Positions 8,169 through 17,067 of a stretch of 45,747 nucleotides of DNA are shown here, piece after piece; the stretch's first letter is position 1, and every line of letters begins with the position of its first letter. This DNA is from CAYFUT01 sp964346395 (GTDB taxonomy: Bacteria; Bacillota; Halanaerobiia; Halobacteroidales; Halobacteroidaceae). The notes beneath the pieces are model-generated. The model was not told the origin of the DNA and made no database searches. It saw only the letters and a list, made by a program, of their open reading frames with translations. The position numbers were made by a program, and so were the translations under genes. The DNA is taken from positions 1 to 45,747 of the forward strand of contig CAYFUT010000014.1 of NCBI GenBank assembly GCA_964346395.1, in the 5' to 3' direction.

Positions 8169-8203
8169 AAGGGGGAGCTGTTATTAGGCTTCCCCTTTAT
8201 TTA
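8169..8203 (+). terminator. Intrinsic terminator of the pilus operon
   Basis: A ten-pair stem, AAGGGGGAGC (8169-8178) with GCTTCCCCTT (8188-8197) including one G-U pair, with a nine-base loop and a short T-rich tail. Confidence 0.8.
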
Positions 8204-8294
8204 TGTTAGCGAGAAATCATATTTTTTAAAGGATATAGATAATTTTCATCAAAAAGAACAAGTTAGCTTCTATTCGTGGGAAATGATTTTATAT

Positions 8295-8348
8295 AAAGTA
8301 AGTAGTGTATAGTACTCAATTAATTGAGTACTATACACTACTTACTTT
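8295..8348. repeat. Perfect 54-bp palindrome upstream of lysO
   Basis: Bases 8295-8348 are a perfect palindrome: two 27-base arms with no spacer, centred on AATTAATT. It starts AAAGTAAGTAGTG and ends with the exact inverse. It ends inside the -35 box of the lysO promoter. It could be an operator for a dimeric regulator, a cruciform, or a palindromic mobile-repeat remnant. Confidence 0.9.
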
Positions 8349-8375
8349 GATTTATAGGAGGATTAACGATATAAT
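8347..8375 (+). promoter_or_regulatory. Sigma-A-type promoter for lysO genes
   Basis: TTGATT (8347-8352), a 17-base spacer and TATAAT (8370-8375). The -35 box overlaps the last two bases of the palindrome, so a protein bound there, or a cruciform, would affect polymerase binding. Confidence 0.65.
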
Positions 8376-8423
8376 GATGTTGTTATCTTCTTAGCTGGAT
8401 ACTTGCTTGATAGGAGGGGTAAA

Positions 8424-8687
8424 ATGTGGATTATTATAGTATCGTTAGTAATTGGATTTGGATTAGGGTATTTTAATTTATTGCCGGCTAAAATGAAAGA
8501 ATTGACGAATTATTTAGTGTTTGGCGGACTATTTTTATTAATTTTTAGTATGGGACTGCAGGTAGGAGCTAATCCAGAGGTAATTAATAAGTTAGATCAC
8601 CTAGGATTACAAGCAATTATGTTAGCAGCAGGGACAATAATTGGTAGTCTAGTATTTATTTTAATTTTCGAATATTATTGGAGGTAA
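8424..8687 (+). CDS. LysO-family transporter, small N-terminal subunit
   Basis: The 87-residue membrane protein has three hydrophobic helices (about 2-20, 28-46, 60-83) and matches the N-terminal part of LysO/YbjE (DUF340) lysine exporters, with FGGLFLLIFSMGLQVGANPEV as the family-like stretch. In E. coli LysO is one chain of about 300 residues; here it is split in two. ATG 8424 is six bases after AGGAGG; an upstream TTG at 8403 is rejected. The next gene begins six bases after the stop, so the two are co-translated and probably form one transporter. Confidence 0.75.
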   Translation: MWIIIVSLVIGFGLGYFNLLPAKMKELTNYLVFGGLFLLIFSMGLQVGANPEVINKLDHLGLQAIMLAAGTIIGSLVFILIFEYYWR

Positions 8688-8692
8688 TAAGT

Positions 8693-9289
8693 ATGGTACT
8701 TGCACTTGTTTTAACAGTTTTAACAGGAATTATAGTTGGTTATTTTTTAATTCCAGTTAGTTGGATAACTCAGATAGATACTGTTTCTACTGGTTTGTTG
8801 TTTATTTTATTATTAGGTATTGGAATTGATCTTGGAGGAAGCGACCGGCTGTTTGCTAGAATTAAAGAATTAGGTTATAAGGTGTTATTAATTCCGTTAT
8901 TGATTGCTGCTGGTAGTATTGTAGGAGCTATGGTAGTAGGTAACTGGCTTGATTTTCCTCTTAATGAAGCGGGAGCAGTGGGGGCAGGTTTTGGCTGGTA
9001 TAGTTTATCTGGAATTATATTAGGGAAACTACATAGTGCTAAATTAGGGGCTTTAGCTTTTCTAACTAATATAACTAGGGAGATCATGGCGATTATTATG
9101 ATTCCGCTGTTAGCTAAAAAAAGAAATTTATCGGTTATTGCTCCTGGAGGAGCTACTACTATGGATACGACTCTGCCTTTGATTTCGGAAAGTGTAAATC
9201 AGCCTGAAATAGTAATTACTGCTTTTATTAGTGGCAGTATTTTGTCTGCTTTGGTTCCTGTTTTAGTACCACTGCTAATTCAATTATAA
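8693..9289 (+). CDS. lysO: LysO-family lysine exporter, large C-terminal subunit
   Basis: The 198-residue membrane protein has about six helices and matches the C-terminal part of LysO. It carries the family hallmarks GVGFGWYSLSGI-like (GAGFGWYSLSGIIL, about 99-112), LTNITREI (about 128-135) and GGATTMDTTLP (about 152-162), which line the substrate path. It probably exports lysine and toxic analogues such as thialysine. ATG 8693 follows TTGGAGGT. It works with the preceding small subunit. The only downstream neighbour is a convergent minus-strand small gene. Confidence 0.82.
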   Translation: MVLALVLTVLTGIIVGYFLIPVSWITQIDTVSTGLLFILLLGIGIDLGGSDRLFARIKELGYKVLLIPLLIAAGSIVGAMVVGNWLDFPLNEAGAVGAGFGWYSLSGIILGKLHSAKLGALAFLTNITREIMAIIMIPLLAKKRNLSVIAPGGATTMDTTLPLISESVNQPEIVITAFISGSILSALVPVLVPLLIQL

Positions 9290-9290
9290 G

Positions 9291-9410
9291 TTATTTTTTG
9301 AAGATAGATAAGAGCCATTTGAAAGGAGCAGGAAGACTAAAACCTCCTCCTACAGATTTTAAATCTTCATCTTCATCCTGAGACCAGGTAAATAGAAAGT
9401 CAATTTGCAT
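9291..9410 (-). CDS. Small 39-residue protein, unknown
   Basis: This frame is on the minus strand, running from ATG (9410-9408) to TAA (9293-9291). A strong site GGGGAGGT (complement of 9415-9422) sits five bases before the ATG. The 39-residue product starts MQIDFLFTWSQ, has an acidic run DEDED, then VGGGFSLPAP, and ends in a basic, hydrophobic FKWLLSIFKK that could be amphipathic. No family is recognised. It lies convergent to lysO in a 366-base gap otherwise without genes. The good ribosome site, the sensible ending and the isolation argue for a real gene; the short length argues for caution. Confidence 0.5.
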   Translation of the reverse strand: MQIDFLFTWSQDEDEDLKSVGGGFSLPAPFKWLLSIFKK

Positions 9411-9655
9411 AGCAAACCTCCCCTTTCTTGTTTCGGAAGTGACTTATTTTATGTGTATGTATTGGGGAGCAGAAAGTTACTATTTTTTATTGGCAAAGAT
9501 TGTATTTTTTCTGGAGGGGAAGCTAATTTTCCTGTTGAAAATTAAAGGAATTTCAAAAGCTAGCTAGAAAGCAACAAATAAGGACTTGTAATTTATATTA
9601 AACTGAGATTTTAGAAATAATAGATATAAAACTGATAATAAAAAGGTGGTAGATT

Positions 9656-10606
9656 ATGGAGTTTGAACATATTCCGGTATTATTGCCGGAAGTAATTAAG
9701 TATTTGGACTGCAGTCACGCAGGTATTTATGTAGATTGTACTTTAGGAGGTGCTGGTCACGCCCAAAAGATTGCTCAAAAAATTGGTGTTAATGGTAAGC
9801 TAGTGGGAATTGATCAGGATCAGGCAGCTATTATAGCAGCTCAGTCTAAACTAGAGAAGGTAGAGGCAGAAGTAGAACTAGTACGGGCCAACTTCCAGGA
9901 TTTGGAGTCGGTGTTGGATGATTTAGGTATTGAGCAGGTAGACGGAGTTTTATTTGATTTAGGTGTATCTTCTTATCAATTAGATAATCCAGAGCGGGGT
10001 TTTAGTTATCAGCAGGAAGCTCCTTTAGATATGCGGATGGATCAGCGCCAGGAGACAACGGCAGCTGATTTAGTGAATAATTTATCACATCGGGAATTAA
10101 CAAAAATCATTGAGCAGTATGGAGAAGAAAAATGGGCGGACAGAATTGCCCAGTTTATAGTAGATAAAAGGGAACGGAAGCCGATTACTACTACTACCCA
10201 ATTAGTGGAGATTATTAAAGCAGCTATTCCAGCTTCGGCTCGGAGATCTGGTCCTCATCCTGCCAAACGGACTTTTCAGGCTTTACGAATTGCGGTTAAT
10301 GGGGAATTAGATGTTATTGAAGATGCTTTACAGGCAGCAGTGAACAGGCTGCAGCCGGGGGGGAGATTAGCGGTAATTACTTTTCATTCTTTGGAAGATA
10401 GGATTGTTAAGCATACTTTTAAAGACTTAGCTAAAGACTGCATTTGTCCGCCTAAGTTACCAGTTTGCGGCTGTGATGAAGAGGCTGAAATCGAAATTGT
10501 GACTACTGTTGCTCCTACTGAAGAGGAAATCAGACGCAACTCTAGAGCCCGCAGTGCGCGATTACGAGTAGTGGAAAAGAAAAGTTCTAAAGTTAAAGGC
10601 AGGTGA
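9656..10606 (+). CDS. rsmH: 16S rRNA (cytosine1402-N4)-methyltransferase RsmH
   Basis: RsmH methylates N4 of C1402 in the ribosomal P site using S-adenosylmethionine. The 316-residue protein has HIPVLLPEV at the start, the SAM motif YVDCTLGGAGHA (about 25-36), GVLFDLGVSSYQLD, the FSYQQEAPLDMRMD segment and AVITFHSLEDRIVK, all typical of the family. It opens the division and cell-wall cluster. mraZ, which usually precedes it, is missing. The 245 bases between the small minus-strand gene and this one show no clear promoter. ATG 9656 follows AAGGTGG. Confidence 0.96.
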   Translation: MEFEHIPVLLPEVIKYLDCSHAGIYVDCTLGGAGHAQKIAQKIGVNGKLVGIDQDQAAIIAAQSKLEKVEAEVELVRANFQDLESVLDDLGIEQVDGVLFDLGVSSYQLDNPERGFSYQQEAPLDMRMDQRQETTAADLVNNLSHRELTKIIEQYGEEKWADRIAQFIVDKRERKPITTTTQLVEIIKAAIPASARRSGPHPAKRTFQALRIAVNGELDVIEDALQAAVNRLQPGGRLAVITFHSLEDRIVKHTFKDLAKDCICPPKLPVCGCDEEAEIEIVTTVAPTEEEIRRNSRARSARLRVVEKKSSKVKGR

Positions 10607-10612
10607 ATAAGA

Positions 10613-11098
10613 TTGGAAATGAAAAATCATAATCGGGGCAGTTATTATTATTCGGAAGAAGAGGGGGATACTTCTTCTGGAAGGCGGAATTTAAAGTATT
10701 TGTTACTGTTTATTTTTGTAATCATCTGTATGTTAATAATGGTTCTGCTGCATATTAATCAATATGCTCAATTGTCCCGTAAGAATTTACAGATAGAAGA
10801 ATTAAAAGAAAAGCGGAATCAATTAAAAACTGAAACGGCTCACCTGCGTTTACAAGTATCCAAATTAATATCTTTAGAGCGGATAGAACGCCGGGCTAAA
10901 AAAAATCTGAATTTGAAGCATCCCGAGGAGATAAATTATGTAGTGCTAGAGAATGAAGCTGCTGAAGAAAATTCTAGTTCGAAAAAAGAAGCAGAAAAAA
11001 CTATGGTAGCAGAAAAAAGCTGGCCGAAAAAAGTAGAAGATTGGTTTAAAAATCTAGCTAATGTGCAAGCAGATACTTTAGATAAGCAGGAGCCTTGA
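10613..11098 (+). CDS. ftsL: Cell division protein FtsL-like
   Basis: The 161-residue bitopic protein has a cytoplasmic tail of about 28 residues, one membrane helix (about 29-48, LLLFIFVIICMLIMVLLHI) and an extracytoplasmic coiled coil with an Arg/Lys-rich heptad pattern (about 55-95), followed by an acidic, low-complexity tail. This architecture and the slot between rsmH and a class B PBP identify FtsL, which acts with FtsQ to activate FtsW and the PBP. Start TTG 10613 follows AGGTGA by six bases; ATG 10619 is possible. FtsL sequence is poorly conserved, so the call rests on topology and position. Confidence 0.8.
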   Translation: MEMKNHNRGSYYYSEEEGDTSSGRRNLKYLLLFIFVIICMLIMVLLHINQYAQLSRKNLQIEELKEKRNQLKTETAHLRLQVSKLISLERIERRAKKNLNLKHPEEINYVVLENEAAEENSSSKKEAEKTMVAEKSWPKKVEDWFKNLANVQADTLDKQEP

Positions 11099-11114
11099 TG
11101 GGGGGAACTGTCAG

Positions 11115-13214
11115 GTGAATAAAGTTAGTTATAAAGTTAGGGTTAGAATTATAGTTTTATTAGGGTTGTTGATTTTAGGATTAGCTCTGCTGGGAATTCG
11201 GCTAGGCTGGATCCAGTTATTTAAAAATAAGGATTATCAAAAACTGGCTTTACAGCAGCGGCTGCGGAATGTAAAAGTTGAACCTAAGCGGGGGATTATT
11301 TATGATCGCAACGGAGTAGAATTAGCAGTTAGTGCTAGTGCTGAAACAGTAGTAGCTGCCCCCCAAGATATAGAAAATCCCCGCCAGACAGCTGAGAAGT
11401 TAACTCAAATTCTTGATAAATCAGAAGATAAGATTTATCAGCGGTTAACTAGACAGTTGGCAGCTGTTTATGTTGAGCGAAAGATTGAGGAGGAACAGGC
11501 CGAAAAAATAAGAGAATTGGATTTAAAAGGTATCTATTTTACGGAAGAAAGTAAAAGATACTATCCTAAGGGAGCTTTGGGATCCCATTTATTAGGCTTT
11601 GCAGGGGTGGATAGTCAAGGACTACAGGGAGTTGAGTTATCCTATGATAATAAATTAAGGGGAACCCCAGGGCGGATTGCAATTGAGAGTGATGCAGTAG
11701 GTAGAGAAATTCCGAAAGGAATTAGCAAATATATTGCCCCTGACGATGGGAATAATTTATACTTAACTATTGATCATGTTTTGCAGTATATTGTAGAACG
11801 AGAATTAGAGGAAGCAATGCAGCAGTATGATGCCCAAGGCGGGACAATTGTAATGATGGATCCTGAGTCCGGCGATTTATTGGCGTTAGCTAATCGACCA
11901 ACGTATGATCCTAATCAGTTTGCTGATTTTCCGCCTGAGTTATGGCGCAATAGAGCAGTTTCTGATACTTATGAGCCGGGCTCTACGTTTAAGATTGTTA
12001 CGGCTGCTGCGGGACTAGAAGAAGGGGTAGTTCATCCGCAGGATAAATTTTATGACCCTGGGTATATTAAAGTTGCCGGGCAGAAATTAGACTGCTGGAA
12101 GGAAGGCGGTCACGGCAAGCAGACGTTTGCAGAAGTGGTGCAAAATTCCTGCAATCCCGGGTTTGTTCAGGTAGGACAGCGGGTGGGAAAAGAGGATTTT
12201 TATAAGTATATTAAAGCTTTTGGTTTCGGCCGTAAGACGGATATCAAATTACCGGGCGAGGCGAGTGGATTAATTTATGATATTAATAATGTAGGTCCGG
12301 TGGAGCTGGCTACTATGTCCTTCGGGCATGGAATTTCTGTAACTCCGATGCAGTTAATTACAGCTGTATCAGCAGTTGCCAATGATGGCCAATTGTTGGA
12401 ACCGCAGGTAGTAAAAGAAGTACATAAGCCCAATGGAGAATTGATGAATAAAAAGCAGCCGGAACCAATCCGGCAGGTGATTTCGAAAAAAACAGCCCGT
12501 ACTTTGCGTGAATTACTTACCGGGGTAGTAGAAGAAGGTTCCGGAAAAAAAGCAGCAGTGGAAGGCTATAAGATAGGGGGTAAAACAGGTACTGCTAAGC
12601 ATTATGGGAAGCAGGTTTATGATACGTCTTTTGTAGGGATGCTGCCTGCAGATGATCCCCAGTTGGTAGGATTAGTGGTTTTGTATGGGGTTAGCAGTCA
12701 CCCTTATTATGGTTCGCAAGTAGCAGCGCCGATCTTTCACAACGTAGCGAAAGATGCTGTTCGCTATTTAGAAATTCCACCACAGAAAGAAAAAGAAGAG
12801 CAGGAAAAGGAAACCGAAGAGGATGAGGCAATTAAACAAGTGGAGGTACCAAACGTAAAGAACTTATCTTTATCAGAGGCTGAGGATAAATTAGTGGCAC
12901 GCGATTTGAATGTTAAATTAGAGGGTAGAGGAGATAAAATTGTAGAGCAGATTCCGCAGCCGGGAGTAGTTGTAGATGAAAACAGTACAGTGATTCTGTT
13001 TTTCCCTGGTACTCAGGAGCAGGAGGAAAAGTATCAAGTTAATGTACCTGATTTACAGGGGAAAACTCGACAGGAAGCAGCTCGCCTGCTGGGAGAACTC
13101 GGCCTTCGTTTGAAGTGGTCGGGGACAGGAGTAGTTAGCCGCCAGGATCCGTTTGCTGGCGAAACGGTTGAATATGGAGAATACGTGGAAGTTGAATTGA
13201 AAACCGATAATTAA
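11115..13214 (+). CDS. Class B penicillin-binding protein (FtsI/PBP2B/SpoVD type) with two PASTA domains
   Basis: Transpeptidase for septal, and possibly cortex, peptidoglycan. The 699-residue protein has one N-terminal membrane helix (about 10-30), a PBP-dimer domain (about 55-205) and a transpeptidase domain. The active-site motifs are STFK (Ser290, Lys293), SCN (345-347) and KTG (490-492). A Glu/Lys-rich linker (about 555-572) leads to two PASTA domains (about 575-632 and 641-697). GTG 11115 is the start. Two PASTA repeats resemble B. subtilis PBP2B more than SpoVD; it could serve both roles. It forms the polymerase-transpeptidase pair with the ftsW product further down the cluster. Confidence 0.93.
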   Translation: MNKVSYKVRVRIIVLLGLLILGLALLGIRLGWIQLFKNKDYQKLALQQRLRNVKVEPKRGIIYDRNGVELAVSASAETVVAAPQDIENPRQTAEKLTQILDKSEDKIYQRLTRQLAAVYVERKIEEEQAEKIRELDLKGIYFTEESKRYYPKGALGSHLLGFAGVDSQGLQGVELSYDNKLRGTPGRIAIESDAVGREIPKGISKYIAPDDGNNLYLTIDHVLQYIVERELEEAMQQYDAQGGTIVMMDPESGDLLALANRPTYDPNQFADFPPELWRNRAVSDTYEPGSTFKIVTAAAGLEEGVVHPQDKFYDPGYIKVAGQKLDCWKEGGHGKQTFAEVVQNSCNPGFVQVGQRVGKEDFYKYIKAFGFGRKTDIKLPGEASGLIYDINNVGPVELATMSFGHGISVTPMQLITAVSAVANDGQLLEPQVVKEVHKPNGELMNKKQPEPIRQVISKKTARTLRELLTGVVEEGSGKKAAVEGYKIGGKTGTAKHYGKQVYDTSFVGMLPADDPQLVGLVVLYGVSSHPYYGSQVAAPIFHNVAKDAVRYLEIPPQKEKEEQEKETEEDEAIKQVEVPNVKNLSLSEAEDKLVARDLNVKLEGRGDKIVEQIPQPGVVVDENSTVILFFPGTQEQEEKYQVNVPDLQGKTRQEAARLLGELGLRLKWSGTGVVSRQDPFAGETVEYGEYVEVELKTDN

Positions 13215-13247
13215 AAATAAAAGATAAAATGATAGGAGGGCCAACTG

Positions 13248-14717
13248 ATGAATCTAAAAAAATTAGTTGATGTATTAGAAGTAGAAACTATTACGGGGAA
13301 TTTAGATAAAGAAGTTTCTGGGATAGCTTATGATTCGCGGGAAGTAGAAGCCGGCCATTTGTTTGTGGCAATTAGCGGTTTTGAGATGGACGGTCATGAC
13401 TTTATTAAAGAAGCAGTTGAGGCGGGAGCAGAAGCTGTATTGGTAGAAAAAGAAGTGGAATTAGCTTCCGATATTCCGGCAGTTAAAGTGGCGGATACGC
13501 GCCATGCACTAGCGAAAGTAAGTGCTAAATTTTATGATTATCCGGCCCGCGATTTAACGGTTATCGGGGTGACGGGGACGAATGGAAAGACAACTACTAC
13601 TTATTTAATTGAAACTATCCTACGGGAATTAGGAATAGAAACGGGATTGATTGGGACAATCAAAAATAAAGTTGGAACGCAGGAAGCTGATGCCAGCCGA
13701 ACTACCCCGGAGTCACTTGATCTCCAGCGTTATTTTGCCCGCATGCGCGAAGAAGGAATTACTCATGTAGTCATGGAGGTTTCCTCCCATGCTTTAGCGT
13801 TGGATAGAGTTTTAGAGATTGATTTTGACCGCCAGGTATTTACTAATTTAAGTCAGGACCATCTTGACTTTCACGAGAGCTGGGAAGATTATTTTGCTGC
13901 TAAATTAAAATTATTTCAGTTTAACGAGCAACCGTCTATTGTGAATATAGATAATAAGTGGGGGCCAGAAATTATTAATCGGGCGGCAGGTGAAATGGTG
14001 ACCTATGGTGTAGAGAGTAGAGCTGATTTTACAGCTGATGAAATTAAGATTGATGCCCGCGGCGTCTCGTATCAACTGCAGATGGAAACTGAAGAGTTAG
14101 CAATTAATTTAAAATTAACTGGGCGGTTTAATGTGTATAATTCATTAGCTGCTGTGGCTGCTGTAGCTAGTTTGGGGTATGAACTGGGCGATATTAAAGC
14201 GGGACTTGAAACAGCTGAGCGGGTGCCCGGTAGATTCCAGCTAGTAGAAGCAGGTCAGGAATTTGGTGTGATTATTGATTATGCTCATACGCCGGATGGA
14301 ATGGAAAATGTCCTGGAGACTGCCCATGAGTTTACTTCCGGACGGGTGATTGTTCTCTTCGGCTGCGGTGGGGATAGAGATAGGAAGAAGCGGCCGATTA
14401 TGGGTCAACTGGGAATTGAACTGGCTGATTTAGCAGTGGTTACCTCGGATAATCCGCGCAGTGAAGAGCCGGCAGCTATCATTGAAGAAATTGTAGCGGG
14501 AATTGAAGAAGTAGACGGCCAACAGGGGGCAGATTATTTAGTAATTCAGGAGCGGGGAGCAGCAATTGAAGAGGCTGTTAAGTTAGCCGACCCCGAGGAT
14601 ATTATTCTGATTATCGGCAAGGGGCATGAAACTTATCAGGACTTCGGGGACCGAGTGATTGATTTTGACGATCGAGAAGTGGCGCGGCAAGCGATTCAGG
14701 CTGGGAGTGAAAGCTAA
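13248..14717 (+). CDS. murE: UDP-MurNAc-L-Ala-D-Glu:meso-diaminopimelate ligase MurE
   Basis: Adds the third residue of the cell-wall stem peptide, using ATP, in the cytoplasm. The 489-residue protein has the Mur N-domain with AYDSREVEAG, the P-loop GVTGTNGKTTT starting at residue 107, the conserved EVSSHAL, and the C-domain motif DNPRSEEP starting at Asp401. DNPR is the marker of meso-diaminopimelate specificity; lysine-adding enzymes carry DNPN or similar. ATG 13248 follows AGGAGG. Its stop shares one base with the murF start, so translation is coupled. Confidence 0.96.
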   Translation: MNLKKLVDVLEVETITGNLDKEVSGIAYDSREVEAGHLFVAISGFEMDGHDFIKEAVEAGAEAVLVEKEVELASDIPAVKVADTRHALAKVSAKFYDYPARDLTVIGVTGTNGKTTTTYLIETILRELGIETGLIGTIKNKVGTQEADASRTTPESLDLQRYFARMREEGITHVVMEVSSHALALDRVLEIDFDRQVFTNLSQDHLDFHESWEDYFAAKLKLFQFNEQPSIVNIDNKWGPEIINRAAGEMVTYGVESRADFTADEIKIDARGVSYQLQMETEELAINLKLTGRFNVYNSLAAVAAVASLGYELGDIKAGLETAERVPGRFQLVEAGQEFGVIIDYAHTPDGMENVLETAHEFTSGRVIVLFGCGGDRDRKKRPIMGQLGIELADLAVVTSDNPRSEEPAAIIEEIVAGIEEVDGQQGADYLVIQERGAAIEEAVKLADPEDIILIIGKGHETYQDFGDRVIDFDDREVARQAIQAGSES

Positions 14718-16087
14718 TGGAAGAATTATCGCTGGCAGAGATTGCTGAGGCAGCGGCTGGGAATAGGCGCGGTCCGGCCGACTTGATGATTGATAGTATT
14801 TCTACTGACAGCCGAACCCTGGCAGCGGGAGATTTATTTATTGCTTTAATTGGAGATAACTTTGATGGCCATGAGTTTGTAGCTGATGCCTTTGCTAAAG
14901 GAGCCAAAGCGGCAGTTGTCAGTCGGGAAATAGAAGCTGAGGGGCCGCTGGTAATGGTAGACGATACTACGCAGGCGCTGCAGGATCTGGCTAATTATTA
15001 CCGCCGCCAGTTTTCTTCCCTGCAGGTAGTTGCAGTTACGGGGAGTACTGGGAAGACAACTACTAAAGATATGATTGCCTCGGTGCTGGAGCAAAAATAT
15101 AAAACTTTAAAGAGTAAAGAAAATTTCAATAATGAGATCGGCCTGCCCTTGACGCTGTTTAATTTAGATAGTAGTTATCAAGCTTTAGTAGTAGAAATGG
15201 GAATGCGGGGGTTAGGAGAGATTAGACAGTTGGCCCGGATTGCTGAACCGCGGCTGGGGGTTATTACCAATGTAGGGGTAACTCATATTGAACTGCTGGG
15301 CAGTCAAGAGAAAATAGCGGAAGCTAAATCGGAATTAATCCAGGAACTACCTGCATCGGGACTGGCGGTTTTAAATGGTGATGACCAGCGGGTAGCAGCT
15401 ATGAAAAATTTAGCGGCTGGAGAAGTAATTACGTATGGGTTGCAGGAAAATAATCGATTAACAGGAATTAATATACATAGTTTACAGGAAGAAGGAGTTA
15501 AATTTAGAGTAGCAGAGACGGATTTATCGGAATTGAAACTGCCGGTGCCGGGGGAACATAATGTTTATAATGCCCTGGCGGCAGTAGCAGTGGGACGAGT
15601 ACTGAATGTGGAACCGGAAAAGATAAAATTAGGGCTGGAGAAGTTCAGCACCAGTAAATACCGACAGCAGGTAACTACGACTGAAGAGGGGATTGAACTT
15701 ATTAATGATGCTTATAATGCTAATCCGACCTCTATGCAGGCGGCTTTAAATATTCTGGAAGAAGTAAGCGGGCAGCGCAAAATTGCAGTCTTAGGGGATA
15801 TGTTAGAGTTAGGTGCTATAGCGGAAAAAGAACACCGGCGGATAGGAAAGTTAGTAGCAGATAAAGAAGTTGATTATTTATTAACAGTAGGTGAATTAGG
15901 AGCAGAAATTGCTGCTGCTGCTAGTGAAGCCGGGATGGAGGAAGCACGAATCTTCAGTTATCAAGATAATCAGGAAGCAGGGAAGCAGTTATTACAGCTA
16001 GCAACTGCTGACGATACAGTATTAGTTAAAGCGTCGCGGGGAATGAAGTTAGAGGAAGTAGCATCAGTCTTACAGGATAAGGAGTGA
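14717..16087 (+). CDS. murF: UDP-MurNAc-tripeptide:D-Ala-D-Ala ligase MurF
   Basis: Completes the UDP-MurNAc-pentapeptide by adding D-Ala-D-Ala. The 456-residue protein shows SIDTRT-like STDSRTLAAGDLF, the P-loop TGSTGKTT (108-115), KENFNNEIGLPLTL, EMGMRGLGEI, and NDAYNANPTSM, all standard MurF landmarks. It overlaps murE by one base and ends seven bases before mraY. Confidence 0.96.
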   Translation: MEELSLAEIAEAAAGNRRGPADLMIDSISTDSRTLAAGDLFIALIGDNFDGHEFVADAFAKGAKAAVVSREIEAEGPLVMVDDTTQALQDLANYYRRQFSSLQVVAVTGSTGKTTTKDMIASVLEQKYKTLKSKENFNNEIGLPLTLFNLDSSYQALVVEMGMRGLGEIRQLARIAEPRLGVITNVGVTHIELLGSQEKIAEAKSELIQELPASGLAVLNGDDQRVAAMKNLAAGEVITYGLQENNRLTGINIHSLQEEGVKFRVAETDLSELKLPVPGEHNVYNALAAVAVGRVLNVEPEKIKLGLEKFSTSKYRQQVTTTEEGIELINDAYNANPTSMQAALNILEEVSGQRKIAVLGDMLELGAIAEKEHRRIGKLVADKEVDYLLTVGELGAEIAAAASEAGMEEARIFSYQDNQEAGKQLLQLATADDTVLVKASRGMKLEEVASVLQDKE

Positions 16088-16094
16088 GGAACTA

Positions 16095-17060
16095 GTGGTA
16101 GACTTAATACTGGCAGCAATAGTATCTTTTGCAGTTAGCATTATATTAGGTGCCTTTTTAATTGATTGGTTTCGGAAACTTGAATTTGGGCAAAATATCA
16201 GGGAAGTTGGCCCGGAACGCCATTTAGAAAAAGCGGGTATTCCTACCATGGGCGGTGTGATGATAATTCTGGCGGTCATAGTGGCTACCTTGCTGTTTGC
16301 CGAAGCTACTCCGGAGGTAGTTATGGCTTTGTTTATAACTGCTAGTTATGGATTTTTGGGGTTATTAGATGATGCAATTAAAATTATTGCTGATAGATCA
16401 TTGGGATTAAAGGCCTGGCAAAAAATTCTGGGGCAGGTATCAGTAGCTTTGTTAGTAGCTTTCTTAGCACTGGTGAAACTTGATTTAGGAACAGAAATTC
16501 TAATTCCGTATGTGTTAAAAACAGTAGATGTAGGGATTTTTTTCATTCCGCTTGTGGTACTGGTGATTTTAGGCAGTTCAAATGCTGTTAATTTGACCGA
16601 TGGACTCGATGGATTAGCAGCTGGGGTTACAATTATAGTCACTATCACTTATACTTATCTTGTCTTTAAGCTGGGTCATTCTGAGTTAGCAGTGTTTGCT
16701 ACTTCTATTGCAGGGGCTTGTTTAGGTTTTTCCTGGTTTAATAGTCATCCAGCGGAAGTATTTATGGGGGATACAGGTTCACTTGCTTTAGGGGGTGCAC
16801 TAGCTTCGATAGCAATCTTTACTAGAACAGAACTGTTTTTAGTAATTATTGGGGGAGTATATGTAATTGAAGCTATTTCGGTAATGTTGCAGGTAAGCTA
16901 TTTTAAATTAACTAATGGGCGGCGAATTTTTAAAATGAGCCCGCTGCACCATCATTTTGAGTTAAAGGGTTGGGAAGAAGCAAAGGTAGTAATCAGATTT
17001 TGGATTTTGGCTGTTCTTCTATCATTAGTAGGATTATTAGGATTAGTTAACTGGGGGTAA
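16095..17060 (+). CDS. mraY: Phospho-MurNAc-pentapeptide transferase MraY
   Basis: Membrane enzyme that makes lipid I by moving phospho-MurNAc-pentapeptide to undecaprenyl phosphate. The 321-residue polytopic protein has GIPTMGGVMI near residue 50, the catalytic Asp pair in GLLDDAIKI (about 90-98), NAVNLTDGLDGLA (about 160), FMGDTGSLALGG and SPLHHHFELKGW near the C-terminus. GTG 16095 is the start. About ten membrane helices are visible. Confidence 0.97.
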   Translation: MVDLILAAIVSFAVSIILGAFLIDWFRKLEFGQNIREVGPERHLEKAGIPTMGGVMIILAVIVATLLFAEATPEVVMALFITASYGFLGLLDDAIKIIADRSLGLKAWQKILGQVSVALLVAFLALVKLDLGTEILIPYVLKTVDVGIFFIPLVVLVILGSSNAVNLTDGLDGLAAGVTIIVTITYTYLVFKLGHSELAVFATSIAGACLGFSWFNSHPAEVFMGDTGSLALGGALASIAIFTRTELFLVIIGGVYVIEAISVMLQVSYFKLTNGRRIFKMSPLHHHFELKGWEEAKVVIRFWILAVLLSLVGLLGLVNWG

Positions 17061-17067
17061 TAAAAAA

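Noticed and set aside
9424..9500. Sporulation-sigma promoter for the small minus-strand gene
   Set aside because: CATAAAATA on the minus strand resembles a sigma-K -10, but no matching -35 is at the right distance. The match is too weak to claim.
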